Below, piece by piece: positions 33,623 to 41,571 of a stretch of DNA of 46,937 nucleotides. Under the pieces are notes generated by a model that saw only the letters and a list, made by a program, of their open reading frames with translations, did not search any database and was not told where the DNA came from. This DNA is from Candidatus Sumerlaeota bacterium (GTDB lineage Bacteria; Sumerlaeota; Sumerlaeia; JADFCT01), in NCBI GenBank assembly GCA_026398575.1, contig JAPLSP010000058.1, forward strand, positions 1-46,937, written 5' to 3'. Position numbers and translations under genes: made by a program. Position 1 is the stretch's first letter. Each line of letters opens with the position of its first letter.

Positions 33623-35461
33623 ATGACGATTTCTCACGGCGCGCAACACGGACCACAACTTACACAAACACTCCGGCGGCTCAAATCACTCGGCTTCAGC
33701 GACATGCAGATCGCGTATCAGCTGTCGCTGCGGCGGCCGAAAGGCGCACCGGCCCCTAAAGAAGAAGACATCCGCCATCTGCGCGAGCGGCTGGGCGTCA
33801 CGCCGGTTTACAAAGCCGTGGACACCTGCGCCGGCGAATTCGAAGCCTATACGCCTTATTTCTATTCCACCTACGAAGAAACCAACGAATCCCTCCCCTC
33901 GAATCGAAAAAAAATCATCATCCTCGGCGGCGGCCCCAACCGCATCGGACAAGGGATCGAATTCGATTATTGCTGTGTCCACGCCGTTTTCGCTTTGCGC
34001 GAAGACGGCTATGAAACCATCATGATCAACTCGAATCCCGAGACCGTCTCGACCGATTATGATACCGCCGATCGCCTGTACTTCGAACCGCTGACCGCCG
34101 AAGACGTCCTGCACGTCATCCACAACGAAAAGCCCGACGGCGTCATCGTCCAATTCGGCGGACAGACGCCCCTGAAGCTGACGCGCCAGCTGGAGGCCGA
34201 AGGCGTTCCCATCATCGGCACCTCGCCCGACAGCATTGACCTGGCCGAAGACCGCAAGCGTTTCGCGGAGTTTTTGAAGGAGTTGGGGATTCCGGCGCCG
34301 CCCCACGGCTCGGGCAACACGCTCGAAGAAGTCCGCGCGATCGCCGCGCAACTCGGTTATCCGGTCATCGTCCGCCCCTCCTACGTCCTGGGAGGGCGCG
34401 CAATGCAGATCGTTTACAGCGATGAAAGTCTGCACGCCTTCATGGAAGAAGCGCGCGAAGTCTCGCCCGACCATCCCGTGTTCATTGATAAATTCCTCGA
34501 CAATGCCACGGAAGTGGACGTGGACGCCGTCGCCGACGGGCAGCGTTGCGTCATCGCCGCGATCATGGAACACATCGAGCAGGCCGGCATTCACTCGGGC
34601 GACAGCGCCTGCATGATCCCGCCGCGCAACCTTTCGGAAAAGGTCCTGAAGCAGATCCGCGAATACACCTGGGCCTTGGGCAAAGCGCTCCAGGTGCGCG
34701 GATTGATGAATATCCAGTACGCCGTGAAGAACGAGGAAGTCCAGATTCTGGAAGTCAATCCGCGCGCCAGCCGCACGGTGCCGTTCGTCAGCAAGACGAT
34801 CGGCGTGCCGCTGGCCAAGATCGCCGCCCGCATCATGGTCGGCAAAACCCTGGAGGAGCAGGGATTCACCGAAGAACGCACGCCGAATTATTACTCCGTC
34901 AAAGAAGCGGTGCTCCCCTTCGCCAAGTTCTATGGCTGCGACGTCGAACTCGGGCCCGAGATGCGCTCGACGGGCGAAGTCATGGGAGTGGACAGCGATT
35001 ATGCGATGGCGTTTGCCAAGTCTCAGATCGCCGCCGGCGGCAAGTTGCCCATCAAAGGCGGCGTTTTCATCAGCATCAACCGCAACGATAAAGAGTTATT
35101 CCTGCCGATCGTCAAACAAATGCATGAAATGGGCGGCTTCCGCTTTATTGCCACCAGCGGAACGCGCGACTTCTTCCTCAAGCACGGGATCGAGTCAACC
35201 CTGTGCCGCAAGGTCAAGGAAGGCCGTCCCTCCGCCATTGATTTCATCATCAACAATGAAGTGGACATCGTCATCAGCACCTTTACGGGCGCGGATTCCA
35301 AGATCGGCGAAAAACCCATCCGCACCTACGCGATCGCCCGCGGCATACCGCTCTTCACCACCGCAGCAGCAGCGGGAGCGGTCGTCGAGGCCATCGCCGC
35401 CCTGCGCAAGGGCGAACTCACGGTCCACGCCTTGCAGGATTTGCATGCTTCGCTGAAATAA
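33623..35461 (+). CDS. carB: Carbamoyl-phosphate synthase large subunit, C-terminal half (CarB2-like)
   Basis: The 612-residue protein corresponds only to the second half of CarB (about 1070 residues in most bacteria). It begins in the oligomerisation domain (RLKSLGFSDMQIAYQLSLR, then LGVTPVYKAVDTCAGEFEA). It continues with the carbamoyl-phosphate ATP-grasp domain (KIIILGGGPNRIGQGIEFDY, VIVQFGGQTPLKL, EVNPRASRTVPFVSK) and ends with the allosteric domain (MGVDSDYAMAFAKSQ, TTAAAAGAVVEAI). The length matches the second polypeptide of organisms with a split CarB, such as Aquifex and some methanogens. The N-terminal half, which makes the carboxyphosphate intermediate, is not in the window and must be elsewhere. 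ATG 33623 is chosen because similarity begins just after it. GGGGGAG precedes it at a somewhat long distance. It supplies carbamoyl phosphate for pyrimidine and arginine synthesis. Confidence 0.92.
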   Translation: MTISHGAQHGPQLTQTLRRLKSLGFSDMQIAYQLSLRRPKGAPAPKEEDIRHLRERLGVTPVYKAVDTCAGEFEAYTPYFYSTYEETNESLPSNRKKIIILGGGPNRIGQGIEFDYCCVHAVFALREDGYETIMINSNPETVSTDYDTADRLYFEPLTAEDVLHVIHNEKPDGVIVQFGGQTPLKLTRQLEAEGVPIIGTSPDSIDLAEDRKRFAEFLKELGIPAPPHGSGNTLEEVRAIAAQLGYPVIVRPSYVLGGRAMQIVYSDESLHAFMEEAREVSPDHPVFIDKFLDNATEVDVDAVADGQRCVIAAIMEHIEQAGIHSGDSACMIPPRNLSEKVLKQIREYTWALGKALQVRGLMNIQYAVKNEEVQILEVNPRASRTVPFVSKTIGVPLAKIAARIMVGKTLEEQGFTEERTPNYYSVKEAVLPFAKFYGCDVELGPEMRSTGEVMGVDSDYAMAFAKSQIAAGGKLPIKGGVFISINRNDKELFLPIVKQMHEMGGFRFIATSGTRDFFLKHGIESTLCRKVKEGRPSAIDFIINNEVDIVISTFTGADSKIGEKPIRTYAIARGIPLFTTAAAAGAVVEAIAALRKGELTVHALQDLHASLK

Positions 35462-35577
35462 TAATCGAATTCGCCCGCCTCCATCTGCTTGACTTCGTTC
35501 CTCTTGCGCCTTCTTCCATTCCTGATAATTTGTCATCCCCAGCCCAACCGCTCATTCCTTCAACCTAAAAAGAGATG

Positions 35578-35715
35578 TTCAGGAAGTGGCATGGGCATCC
35601 TGCCCATGTTCGCACGGGTTAAAACATTCGCGTTATGGTTCACCCAAAAGGTGAGTTGGTCTGCAAGATAAAAAGCCGCGTTAACACGGGCAGGATGCCC
35701 GTGCCACTTCTTGAA
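35578..35715. repeat. 31-bp inverted repeat of CATCCTGCCC palindromes
   Basis: The arms 35578-35608 and 35685-35715 pair at most positions. Each arm contains its own palindrome (CATGGGCATCCTGCCCATG on the left, CACGGGCAGGATGCCCGTG on the right) next to AAGTGGC/GCCACTT. The outer bases of the two palindromes differ in a compensatory A-T versus G-C way. It lies in the 445-base gap 35462-35906, which holds no other feature I can support. Confidence 0.85.
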
Positions 35716-35906
35716 CCGCTTTTTCTAGGTTCAGGCGTTCAATGGCCGTTGCGATATTTTTGAGTTCATTAATTTTGGCGCTTTGCTGCTTTTCGTTTGA
35801 CTTCTCCTTATTTCGACCGCCAAATTGGCTTGACGTTATTCTATTTGAGAAAGAAGCTGGCTGTCTCATCGCTTGATTCCATTCACCTTTTAAGGAGGAG
35901 CGTTGA

Positions 35907-37655
35907 ATGCCGGAAATACATTCCCACTTCAACTGGCTGCTGGACGGCAGCATTGTAGGTTTGTATCTGCTCGCGACAATGGTTGCGGGAATCATGGTCC
36001 GAAAATACGTTGGCAAGGTCGAACACTTCCTCGTTGCCGGACGCGAGATGGACGTCTTCCTGGGCATCGCGTCGCTCGCCGCGACGGAGTTTGGCATCGT
36101 CACCTGTATGTACACCGCGCAGGCGGGCTATACTCGCGGCTTCGCGGGCGCCACGCCGGGCATCTGCAACGCCTTGGCGATGTTTCTGGTGGGCTACACC
36201 GGTTTCTGCGTCAAGCCGTTGCGCGATTCGGGCGTCATCACGATTCCCGAGATGTTTGAAAAGCGCTATGGCAAATTCGTGCGATGGCTGGCGGGCGTCG
36301 TCATAGTTTTGGGCGGCCTCCTCAACATGGGCGTTTTCCTGCGCGTGGGAGGAGAGTTCCTCGTCGCTTGCTGCGGATTCGACCTCAGGTACCTTGAAAT
36401 CACAATGACCGTCCTGCTGCTGGGCGTGGCCATCTACACAATCCTCGGCGGCATGTTGTCCGTGCTCGTCACCGACTTCCTGCAATTCGTCGTCATGAGC
36501 ATAGGTTTGATCGCCGTCACATTCCTGATCCTCGCCAAGGTCAAGTGGTCGGTTCTCGTGGACACCGTCGAAACTAATTTTGGCGCCGGCGGATTCAATC
36601 CCTTCGTCAACAAGGACCTGGGATGGCAATTCGTTCTGTCGAACCTGCTGACAAATACGGCTGCGGTGTTGACGTGGCAAACCTGCATCGCCCGTTTGCT
36701 CGCAGCCAAAGACACCAAGACCGGCCGCAAAGTCTATACCGGAACGGCGTTCTTCTTCGTTTGCCGCTGGGTGATCCCAGGCATCTGGGGCATCGCCGCG
36801 CTGGCGATGATCAGTCCGGAGATTGTCAAGGAATTGGGAGTGAAAATCGGAGAGGAAGGCTCGCTCCTGGCGATGCCCTATTATCTCAGCACGGCCGTGC
36901 CCATGGGCATGATGGGCATTCTCGTGGCCGCGATGCTGGCGGCGGACATGTCCACCGACTCATCCTATATGCTGTCGTGGGGCAGCGTAATCTACAATGA
37001 CATCATGGCGCCCTTCCGCGAAAAAAACAGGAATCTCATCCTGTTTGTCAAAGTGGTGACAACGATTCTGGGCTGGATCATCATCTATCTGACCTTGCTG
37101 GATCCGGAGGCCAAGATGGGAGGCGGCCCGCGATTCTTATTGGGCTCGATGGGCGTGCTTATGTTTCTCTGGGGCTTGAAATACAAGCCCAATGATAATA
37201 AGGCGCAATGGACCGAGGCGCAGGGCCTTTTGTTCAATCGCTGCATCGTGGGCGCCATTGGCGTCTTCCTGCTGATCTGGGGATTGTGGTACAAACTCGA
37301 AGGCAACTTGTGGGAATATCTGCAGACAACCGGCGCCATCTATCTGGCCAGCATGTCCATCCTGCTGATCGCGTGCTGCTACTGGAAACGCGCGAATGAT
37401 TGGGGCGCCATCTCTGGAATCGTCATTGGCGCGGCGCTCCCGGTCGCTTCGCTGTTCGTAAATCTTCATTACAAGGTTCCGAAACTGGATGAACTCGGCA
37501 AGCAGGTCATCGCGGCGGGCCAGCCGGTGATGGAAGGATGGGCCAAGCATGTTATCGGCGACAATTGGGTTAACATCGGCACTTATGCGATCGTGGCCGT
37601 GGCGATGATCATCGGTTCGCTGATCAAGCCGCGGGCTCAAGCCAAGGCAAGCTAA
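35907..37655 (+). CDS. Sodium:solute symporter (SSS family)
   Basis: The 582-residue protein has about 13-14 hydrophobic helices in the order typical of the SSS/LeuT-fold sodium symporters. It opens with HFNWLLDGSIVGLYLLATMVAGI, EHFLVAGREMDVFLGIAS (the GR.M signature after helix 1), GFAGATPGIC, and later ADMSTDSSYMLSWGSVIYND, which matches the conserved sodium-site helix 8. It imports a sugar, organic acid or amino acid with sodium. The substrate is not evident, although the glycan-degrading genes suggest a sugar or uronate. AGGAGGAGCG precedes ATG 35907. A 50-residue membrane protein gene follows 78 bases later. Confidence 0.93.
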   Translation: MPEIHSHFNWLLDGSIVGLYLLATMVAGIMVRKYVGKVEHFLVAGREMDVFLGIASLAATEFGIVTCMYTAQAGYTRGFAGATPGICNALAMFLVGYTGFCVKPLRDSGVITIPEMFEKRYGKFVRWLAGVVIVLGGLLNMGVFLRVGGEFLVACCGFDLRYLEITMTVLLLGVAIYTILGGMLSVLVTDFLQFVVMSIGLIAVTFLILAKVKWSVLVDTVETNFGAGGFNPFVNKDLGWQFVLSNLLTNTAAVLTWQTCIARLLAAKDTKTGRKVYTGTAFFFVCRWVIPGIWGIAALAMISPEIVKELGVKIGEEGSLLAMPYYLSTAVPMGMMGILVAAMLAADMSTDSSYMLSWGSVIYNDIMAPFREKNRNLILFVKVVTTILGWIIIYLTLLDPEAKMGGGPRFLLGSMGVLMFLWGLKYKPNDNKAQWTEAQGLLFNRCIVGAIGVFLLIWGLWYKLEGNLWEYLQTTGAIYLASMSILLIACCYWKRANDWGAISGIVIGAALPVASLFVNLHYKVPKLDELGKQVIAAGQPVMEGWAKHVIGDNWVNIGTYAIVAVAMIIGSLIKPRAQAKAS

Positions 37656-37733
37656 GGCAGAAGAATACCGATCGCCAGGCAATGAAACAGCAGATATAAA
37701 GACCGCCCACTCTCAAAAGAAAGGAATCATAAC

Positions 37734-37886
37734 ATGATTTTATCGCATCTCTTCTGGCTTTTGGTTGTTATCGCTGTCATGGGGTGGTATTGCACCATCA
37801 CAGTTTATGTCTCTTTCAAGGGCGCTCTCGATATCAAACACATGCTGCAGCGTCTAACGGATCTGAAAAATAACGCCCCCAAATAA
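37734..37886 (+). CDS. Small single-helix membrane protein, symporter companion
   Basis: This short frame encodes 50 residues. An N-terminal transmembrane helix (HLFWLLVVIAVMGWYCTIT) is followed by VYVSFKGALDIKHMLQRL and a hydrophilic tail (DLKNNAPK). AAGGA lies eight bases before the ATG. It is 78 bases downstream of the symporter gene on the same strand with no terminator between, so co-transcription is likely. Small companions are known for some SSS transporters (for example YhdT with PanF), but this protein is not a clear match to them. I recall small proteins with a similar WYCTITVYV...G..DIKHML pattern after symporter genes in uncultured bacteria, from memory only. A role as an accessory or stabilising subunit is inferred. 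Confidence 0.72.
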   Translation: MILSHLFWLLVVIAVMGWYCTITVYVSFKGALDIKHMLQRLTDLKNNAPK

Positions 37887-37899
37887 TTCGTTCGTAGTC

Positions 37900-37963
37900 C
37901 CACCTTTAGGTGGTGTTTGTAGTTCCACCTTTAGGTGGTGTTCGGAGTTCAACCTTCAGGTTG
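37900..37963 (+). repeat. Solitary REP cluster, same family as the RAYT flanks
   Basis: Two copies of CCACCTTTAGGTGG (37900-37913, 37925-37938) and one CAACCTTCAGGTTG (37950-37963) are joined by the linkers TGTTTGTAGTT and TGTTCGGAGTT. Order and orientation match the left flank of the RAYT gene, 34 kb away. It sits between the symporter operon and the YfhO-like gene. Confidence 0.92.
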
Positions 37964-37994
37964 TGTCTGGCGATCAATTTCCACAGTTCATTTC

Positions 37995-40310
37995 ATGAAA
38001 TCTCCCGCCGGCATTGCTTTAGGTTCCTTCCTGCTGTTGACGGCTCTATTATTCTCCCCCGCCCTGATCCGCCGCAATCAAGTCCTCGGCGATTCGCGCC
38101 ATAACGACGCCGTCCGGGCCTTCATTCCTTTCCATGCCTATTGCCAACGCGTATTGCGCGGCGGAGAATGGCCGCTCTGGTGTCCAAACATCGTGAGCGG
38201 AATGCCGGCGGCAATGTTTGGGCAAAGCGGCTTGTTCTATCCTCTCAATTGGCCGACATTGTTTATCGCTTCATCGGACGCAATGGACGTCCAGCGCGCG
38301 CTGCATTTCCTGATCGCGCTGGTGGCAACGTGGTGGATATGCCGCCGGCTGGGCCTTGCAGCAGCAGGCGCGGCGGTGGCGGCGCTTGCCTGGGCGCTCT
38401 CGGGAGCGATGATGGGAAGACTCAATGAAGGCCACATCAGCATCTATCAGGCGCTCTCCTGGTTCCCGATGGCCTGGGGCGGGCTTGTCCTGGTGGTCTC
38501 CTCTCCGCGTCCAACGCGCGCCCATTGGCTGGCGGCCGTTGGCGGATTTGCCGCGATGGGATTGGCCGGCGCGCCGCAGTTATGGCTGCTCGCGTTATTG
38601 ATAAGCGCAATGGCGGCGCTGCTCGCAATATTTTTCCCGGCGAGCAATAGCGCCGCAAGCGAGGAGGCGTGCCCTGGGAGCGCCACTGGGAGCGCCACTG
38701 GGAGCGCCGGCATCTCTGCCGGCGATAGCACATTTCCCACCAACAAAAATTCATCCGATACAAACGATAACACCAGCGATCCCAAAACAGCCCCCTCCTC
38801 TCCCAGTGCCACCGCCTCCGTCCGCAGTGAATTCCCCCGAGTCTCATCCTCGCTTCGCTCGCGCGCCAAAATCATACTCATAAAAACCTTCATCGTATTC
38901 TCACTGGCGATGGGCTTGGCGGCGGCCGAATGGCTGCCCGTCGCGGCGGCAAGCCGGGAGACGGCGCGCGCGCAACTGGAACCGGAGTTCGAGGATTGGG
39001 AGATGGATTTTCCACTGAAACAACTGGCCTCCATTCCACTCCCCTATTTCTTTGATGCGCAATCCAACGAGCATCGCGCATCCGTCGGAATCGTCGCGCT
39101 GGCGCTGGCGGCCTGTGCGTTCCTTTTTCCGCGCGATCCTTCGCGCAAACGGCTGGCGCGAATAGCGGCGGCGCTGGGCTTTGTCGCGCTGTGGATGGCG
39201 CTGGGAACAAAAGGCGGCCTCTATCCGGCGGTCAAATTCCTCTTTCCACCGCTCTCGCTCGCGGCGCCCGGCGCCTACCGCTTTCTCTTCATGGTCTCAT
39301 GGCCCTTGTGCCTGTGCGCCGGATTGGGATTGGACGCGCTGATCGCGCGGTTTGCAGACGCGCGGCGCAATCACGGGCGTCTGGTCCTTATCGCCCTCGG
39401 CCTGCTTTTATTCGATCTCCTTTTCTTCGAGCGGTCACGTTTCGCTCTCAGCCCTTTCAGGCCCGAGATTCCATTCCACTATGAAATCGCCCAAGCCCTG
39501 GCGCATGAAAATCAGGGCGGCCGCGTCCTCAACACAGTTCCGGAATTTCTCAACCATTCGCTGATCCAAGGCTATGAGGACGTCAACGGATACGGCGTGA
39601 CGATGCCGGCGGATTTCGCGCGCGTGGGCGCATGGATCGCCGGACGCCGGCCGCGCTCGGAGCATTGGGCGCACTTCAACGATCCGTCGCCCCCCTTTTG
39701 CTATTGGAACGCGGTTCGATTCCTGATCGCATACGCGAAAGCAAATCCGGACCCTGGCCGTTGGGCGCCGGTTTGGGTGGGAGAGGCCGTCGGTTTGTGG
39801 CGGTTGAAGGAAGACTGGCCTCGCGCGCAATTTTATGAGCGTTACCGCGGCGTCACGCGCGCGCAGGCCGAAGCCCTGTTCCAGCCGGTCAGTCCCGACC
39901 TGCTGCAAACATTGGCCATCGAGGACCTGCCTGCGGAATTTAATTTTCCCAAGGCCGCCATCGAACGCAACGCGCCCGCGCCAAAAGACCCTGCGACAGT
40001 TTCCGCAATCCCTGCAATCTCGCTGTCCGCTTCAACCGTCAATCGCCGCGAATGGAAGATCGAAGGGCTTCAAAAACCCTGCTGGGCGCTGATCCATGAA
40101 AACTGGTCGAGAGGCTGGCAGGCGCGCGTGGATGGCGTTCCCGTCCGCGTCTGGCGCGCGCAATGCGGCCTGTGCGCCATCGCCCTGCCTGCGGATACGC
40201 GCCAAATCGAAATGACCTATCGCCCTTTATCGTTTTATGCCGGCCTGGCGATCAGCGTGGTCTTCATTCTGGCAACGCTGCCAATCGCCTGCCGGCTAAC
40301 CCGAAGATAG
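37995..40310 (+). CDS. YfhO-family membrane protein
   Basis: The 771-residue polytopic protein has the YfhO hallmark N-terminus: FIPFHAYCQRVLRGGEWPLW, then IVSGMPAAMFGQSGLFYPLNW. It also has GMLLSGAMMGRLNEGHISIYQ-like glycine loops and LAGAPQLWL. The periplasmic-type C-terminal domain ends in NWSRGWQARVDGVPVRVW and ALPADTRQIEMTYRPLSF. Bacillus YfhO decorates teichoic acids with sugars, so a membrane glycosyltransferase role is likely. Residues about 216-290 between two helices contain a polar insert (ACPGSATGSATGSAGISAGD, then a Ser/Asn/Asp-rich run) coded by a CTGGGAGCGCC repeat at 38674-38724, so repeat DNA was absorbed in frame. ATG 37995 is preferred. The open frame upstream is only REP DNA. 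Confidence 0.85.
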   Translation: MKSPAGIALGSFLLLTALLFSPALIRRNQVLGDSRHNDAVRAFIPFHAYCQRVLRGGEWPLWCPNIVSGMPAAMFGQSGLFYPLNWPTLFIASSDAMDVQRALHFLIALVATWWICRRLGLAAAGAAVAALAWALSGAMMGRLNEGHISIYQALSWFPMAWGGLVLVVSSPRPTRAHWLAAVGGFAAMGLAGAPQLWLLALLISAMAALLAIFFPASNSAASEEACPGSATGSATGSAGISAGDSTFPTNKNSSDTNDNTSDPKTAPSSPSATASVRSEFPRVSSSLRSRAKIILIKTFIVFSLAMGLAAAEWLPVAAASRETARAQLEPEFEDWEMDFPLKQLASIPLPYFFDAQSNEHRASVGIVALALAACAFLFPRDPSRKRLARIAAALGFVALWMALGTKGGLYPAVKFLFPPLSLAAPGAYRFLFMVSWPLCLCAGLGLDALIARFADARRNHGRLVLIALGLLLFDLLFFERSRFALSPFRPEIPFHYEIAQALAHENQGGRVLNTVPEFLNHSLIQGYEDVNGYGVTMPADFARVGAWIAGRRPRSEHWAHFNDPSPPFCYWNAVRFLIAYAKANPDPGRWAPVWVGEAVGLWRLKEDWPRAQFYERYRGVTRAQAEALFQPVSPDLLQTLAIEDLPAEFNFPKAAIERNAPAPKDPATVSAIPAISLSASTVNRREWKIEGLQKPCWALIHENWSRGWQARVDGVPVRVWRAQCGLCAIALPADTRQIEMTYRPLSFYAGLAISVVFILATLPIACRLTRR
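38674..38724 (+). repeat. CTGGGAGCGCC-family repeat inside the YfhO-like gene
   Basis: Three CTGGGAGCGCC units in a row are followed by GGCATCTCTGCCGGCGA, the same composition as the arms at 12269-12386. It is read in frame as PGSATGSATGSAGISAG within a loop of the membrane protein. Confidence 0.85.
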
Positions 40311-40359
40311 ACATTGGGTGACAGCGGGCGTCTTTCCATTTGACGGGCGCAAGGACGGG

Positions 40360-40396
40360 AATGATAATGATTCTGCCCTCAATGATTCTGCCTGCA
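40360..40396. repeat. Half copy of the ATGATTCTGCC repeat
   Basis: Thirty-six of 37 bases match 6664-6700, which is the loop plus right arm of the perfect inverted repeat at 6639-6701. The opposite arm is missing here. It lies in the short gap between the YfhO-like gene and the 3' end of birA, which converge. Confidence 0.88.
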
Positions 40397-40407
40397 AGCC
40401 TTGCTCG

Positions 40408-41211
40408 TTATAATTCCACCAGTGATCCACTGAAGCATTTAACGCACGCGCCATTCGATTTGCGGATCACCAACCCGCCGTCGGACTCAACACCCAGCGC
40501 CGTTCCTTCGATGGGGGGAACGCCCTCCAATACCACGCGCGCCATCCGCCCGATATGGTCCATGCGGCTTTGAATCGCCGACAGCGTGTCCATGGCGCGC
40601 CCCGCGGCGATTTCATCCATTCGCTGCCGGATCGAACGCGCAATTTCCCCGAGCAGCTCGATGCGATCCACGACGTGCCCGCACTCGCGCGCGACGGACG
40701 TGGCGCCTGCCTGCAATTCCATCGGGAAATCCTGCAGCGACTGATTGACGTTCACGCCGACGCCCAGCAGAACCGCCGTCCCCGCCGGACCGGTGGCGCA
40801 TTCGGCCAGAACCCCCGCGATCTTGCGCCGCGCAATGCGAACGTCATTCGGCCATTTCAGCGTCACGCGCATGTCATACAGGTTATCCAGGGATTCGGCG
40901 ACGGCCAGCGCGGCGGTCAAAGCCGTCAACGAACCGGCTTTCTCCCACGCCTCTTCGGGATGAACCAGCGTGAACAACAGTGAATCGCCGGGCGGCGCCA
41001 GCCAGCGGTTGGCGCGCCTTCCACGTCCGGCGGTTTGGTAGTTTGCGATGACGCACAGCATCCGGGCGCGATCCCATTGACCCAGAATCACATGCGCGCG
41101 CGCGCGATCATTCGTCGAGGCGATGCGCTCATAATGCTCCACCTCGGCCGGCATGCCCGCTTTTTCAAGCGCCATGGACACGAGCGCGGACTCCAGCCTC
41201 GCAATTGCCAT
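40408..41211 (-). CDS. birA: Biotin--[acetyl-CoA-carboxylase] ligase
   Basis: The 267-residue protein has the biotin-ligase core: IASTNDRARA (32-35 STND), the biotinyl-AMP loop GRGRRANRW (62-70), LKWPNDVRI (118-126), KIAGVLAE, and the C-terminal SH3-like domain ending in VESDGGLVIRK. It attaches biotin to carboxylase carrier proteins. The N-terminal DNA-binding domain of the regulator form is absent, so it is a single-function ligase. ATG 41211 is chosen because GGGGAGCG precedes it. An in-frame ATG at 41268 would add about 19 residues without family support. It converges with the YfhO-like gene, separated by the half repeat at 40360-40396. Confidence 0.92.
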   Translation of the reverse strand: MAIARLESALVSMALEKAGMPAEVEHYERIASTNDRARAHVILGQWDRARMLCVIANYQTAGRGRRANRWLAPPGDSLLFTLVHPEEAWEKAGSLTALTAALAVAESLDNLYDMRVTLKWPNDVRIARRKIAGVLAECATGPAGTAVLLGVGVNVNQSLQDFPMELQAGATSVARECGHVVDRIELLGEIARSIRQRMDEIAAGRAMDTLSAIQSRMDHIGRMARVVLEGVPPIEGTALGVESDGGLVIRKSNGACVKCFSGSLVEL

Positions 41212-41324
41212 AAGGGAACGCTCCCCGCAAAATACGAACGACGCGCGTAGCGTATTTTTCTTTGTCATGCGGGTAAAGCTATAACCGCACGATTATGCAT
41301 TTTTCTCCAAACTGCCAATGAGAA

Positions 41325-41388
41325 TCTCGCGCAGAGACGCAGAGACGCGGAGTATTATTCCTTTGCGTCTCCGCGTCTCTGCGCGAGA
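41325..41388. repeat. Inverted repeat of the CGCGCAGAGACGC family, copy B
   Basis: TCTCGCGCAGAGACGC and its complement at the right end form a hairpin around the AT-rich centre. It shares CGCAGAGACGCGGAG with copy A at 30155-30220. It lies in the 360-base gap 41212-41571 upstream of the GH95 gene, where I see no other feature. Confidence 0.88.
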
Positions 41389-41571
41389 AATTAGTATTTT
41401 CGATGCAGAATTCTAAAATGCGTTCCCTCATGATTTCCGATTTTTTATTGGCTAACGCGGCAATGCGGGCGATAGGATCGTCTTGAAAGAGGCAAGCCAA
41501 AGCACGTTGTCGCGCGGGGCAATTTGTCACGCGGGACCATTTGCAAAAAAAACGATTAATGGAAGGCGATC

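Noticed and set aside
35681..36680. Minus-strand frames over the start of the symporter gene
   Set aside because: They are antisense to a clear SSS transporter and partly translate an inverted repeat.
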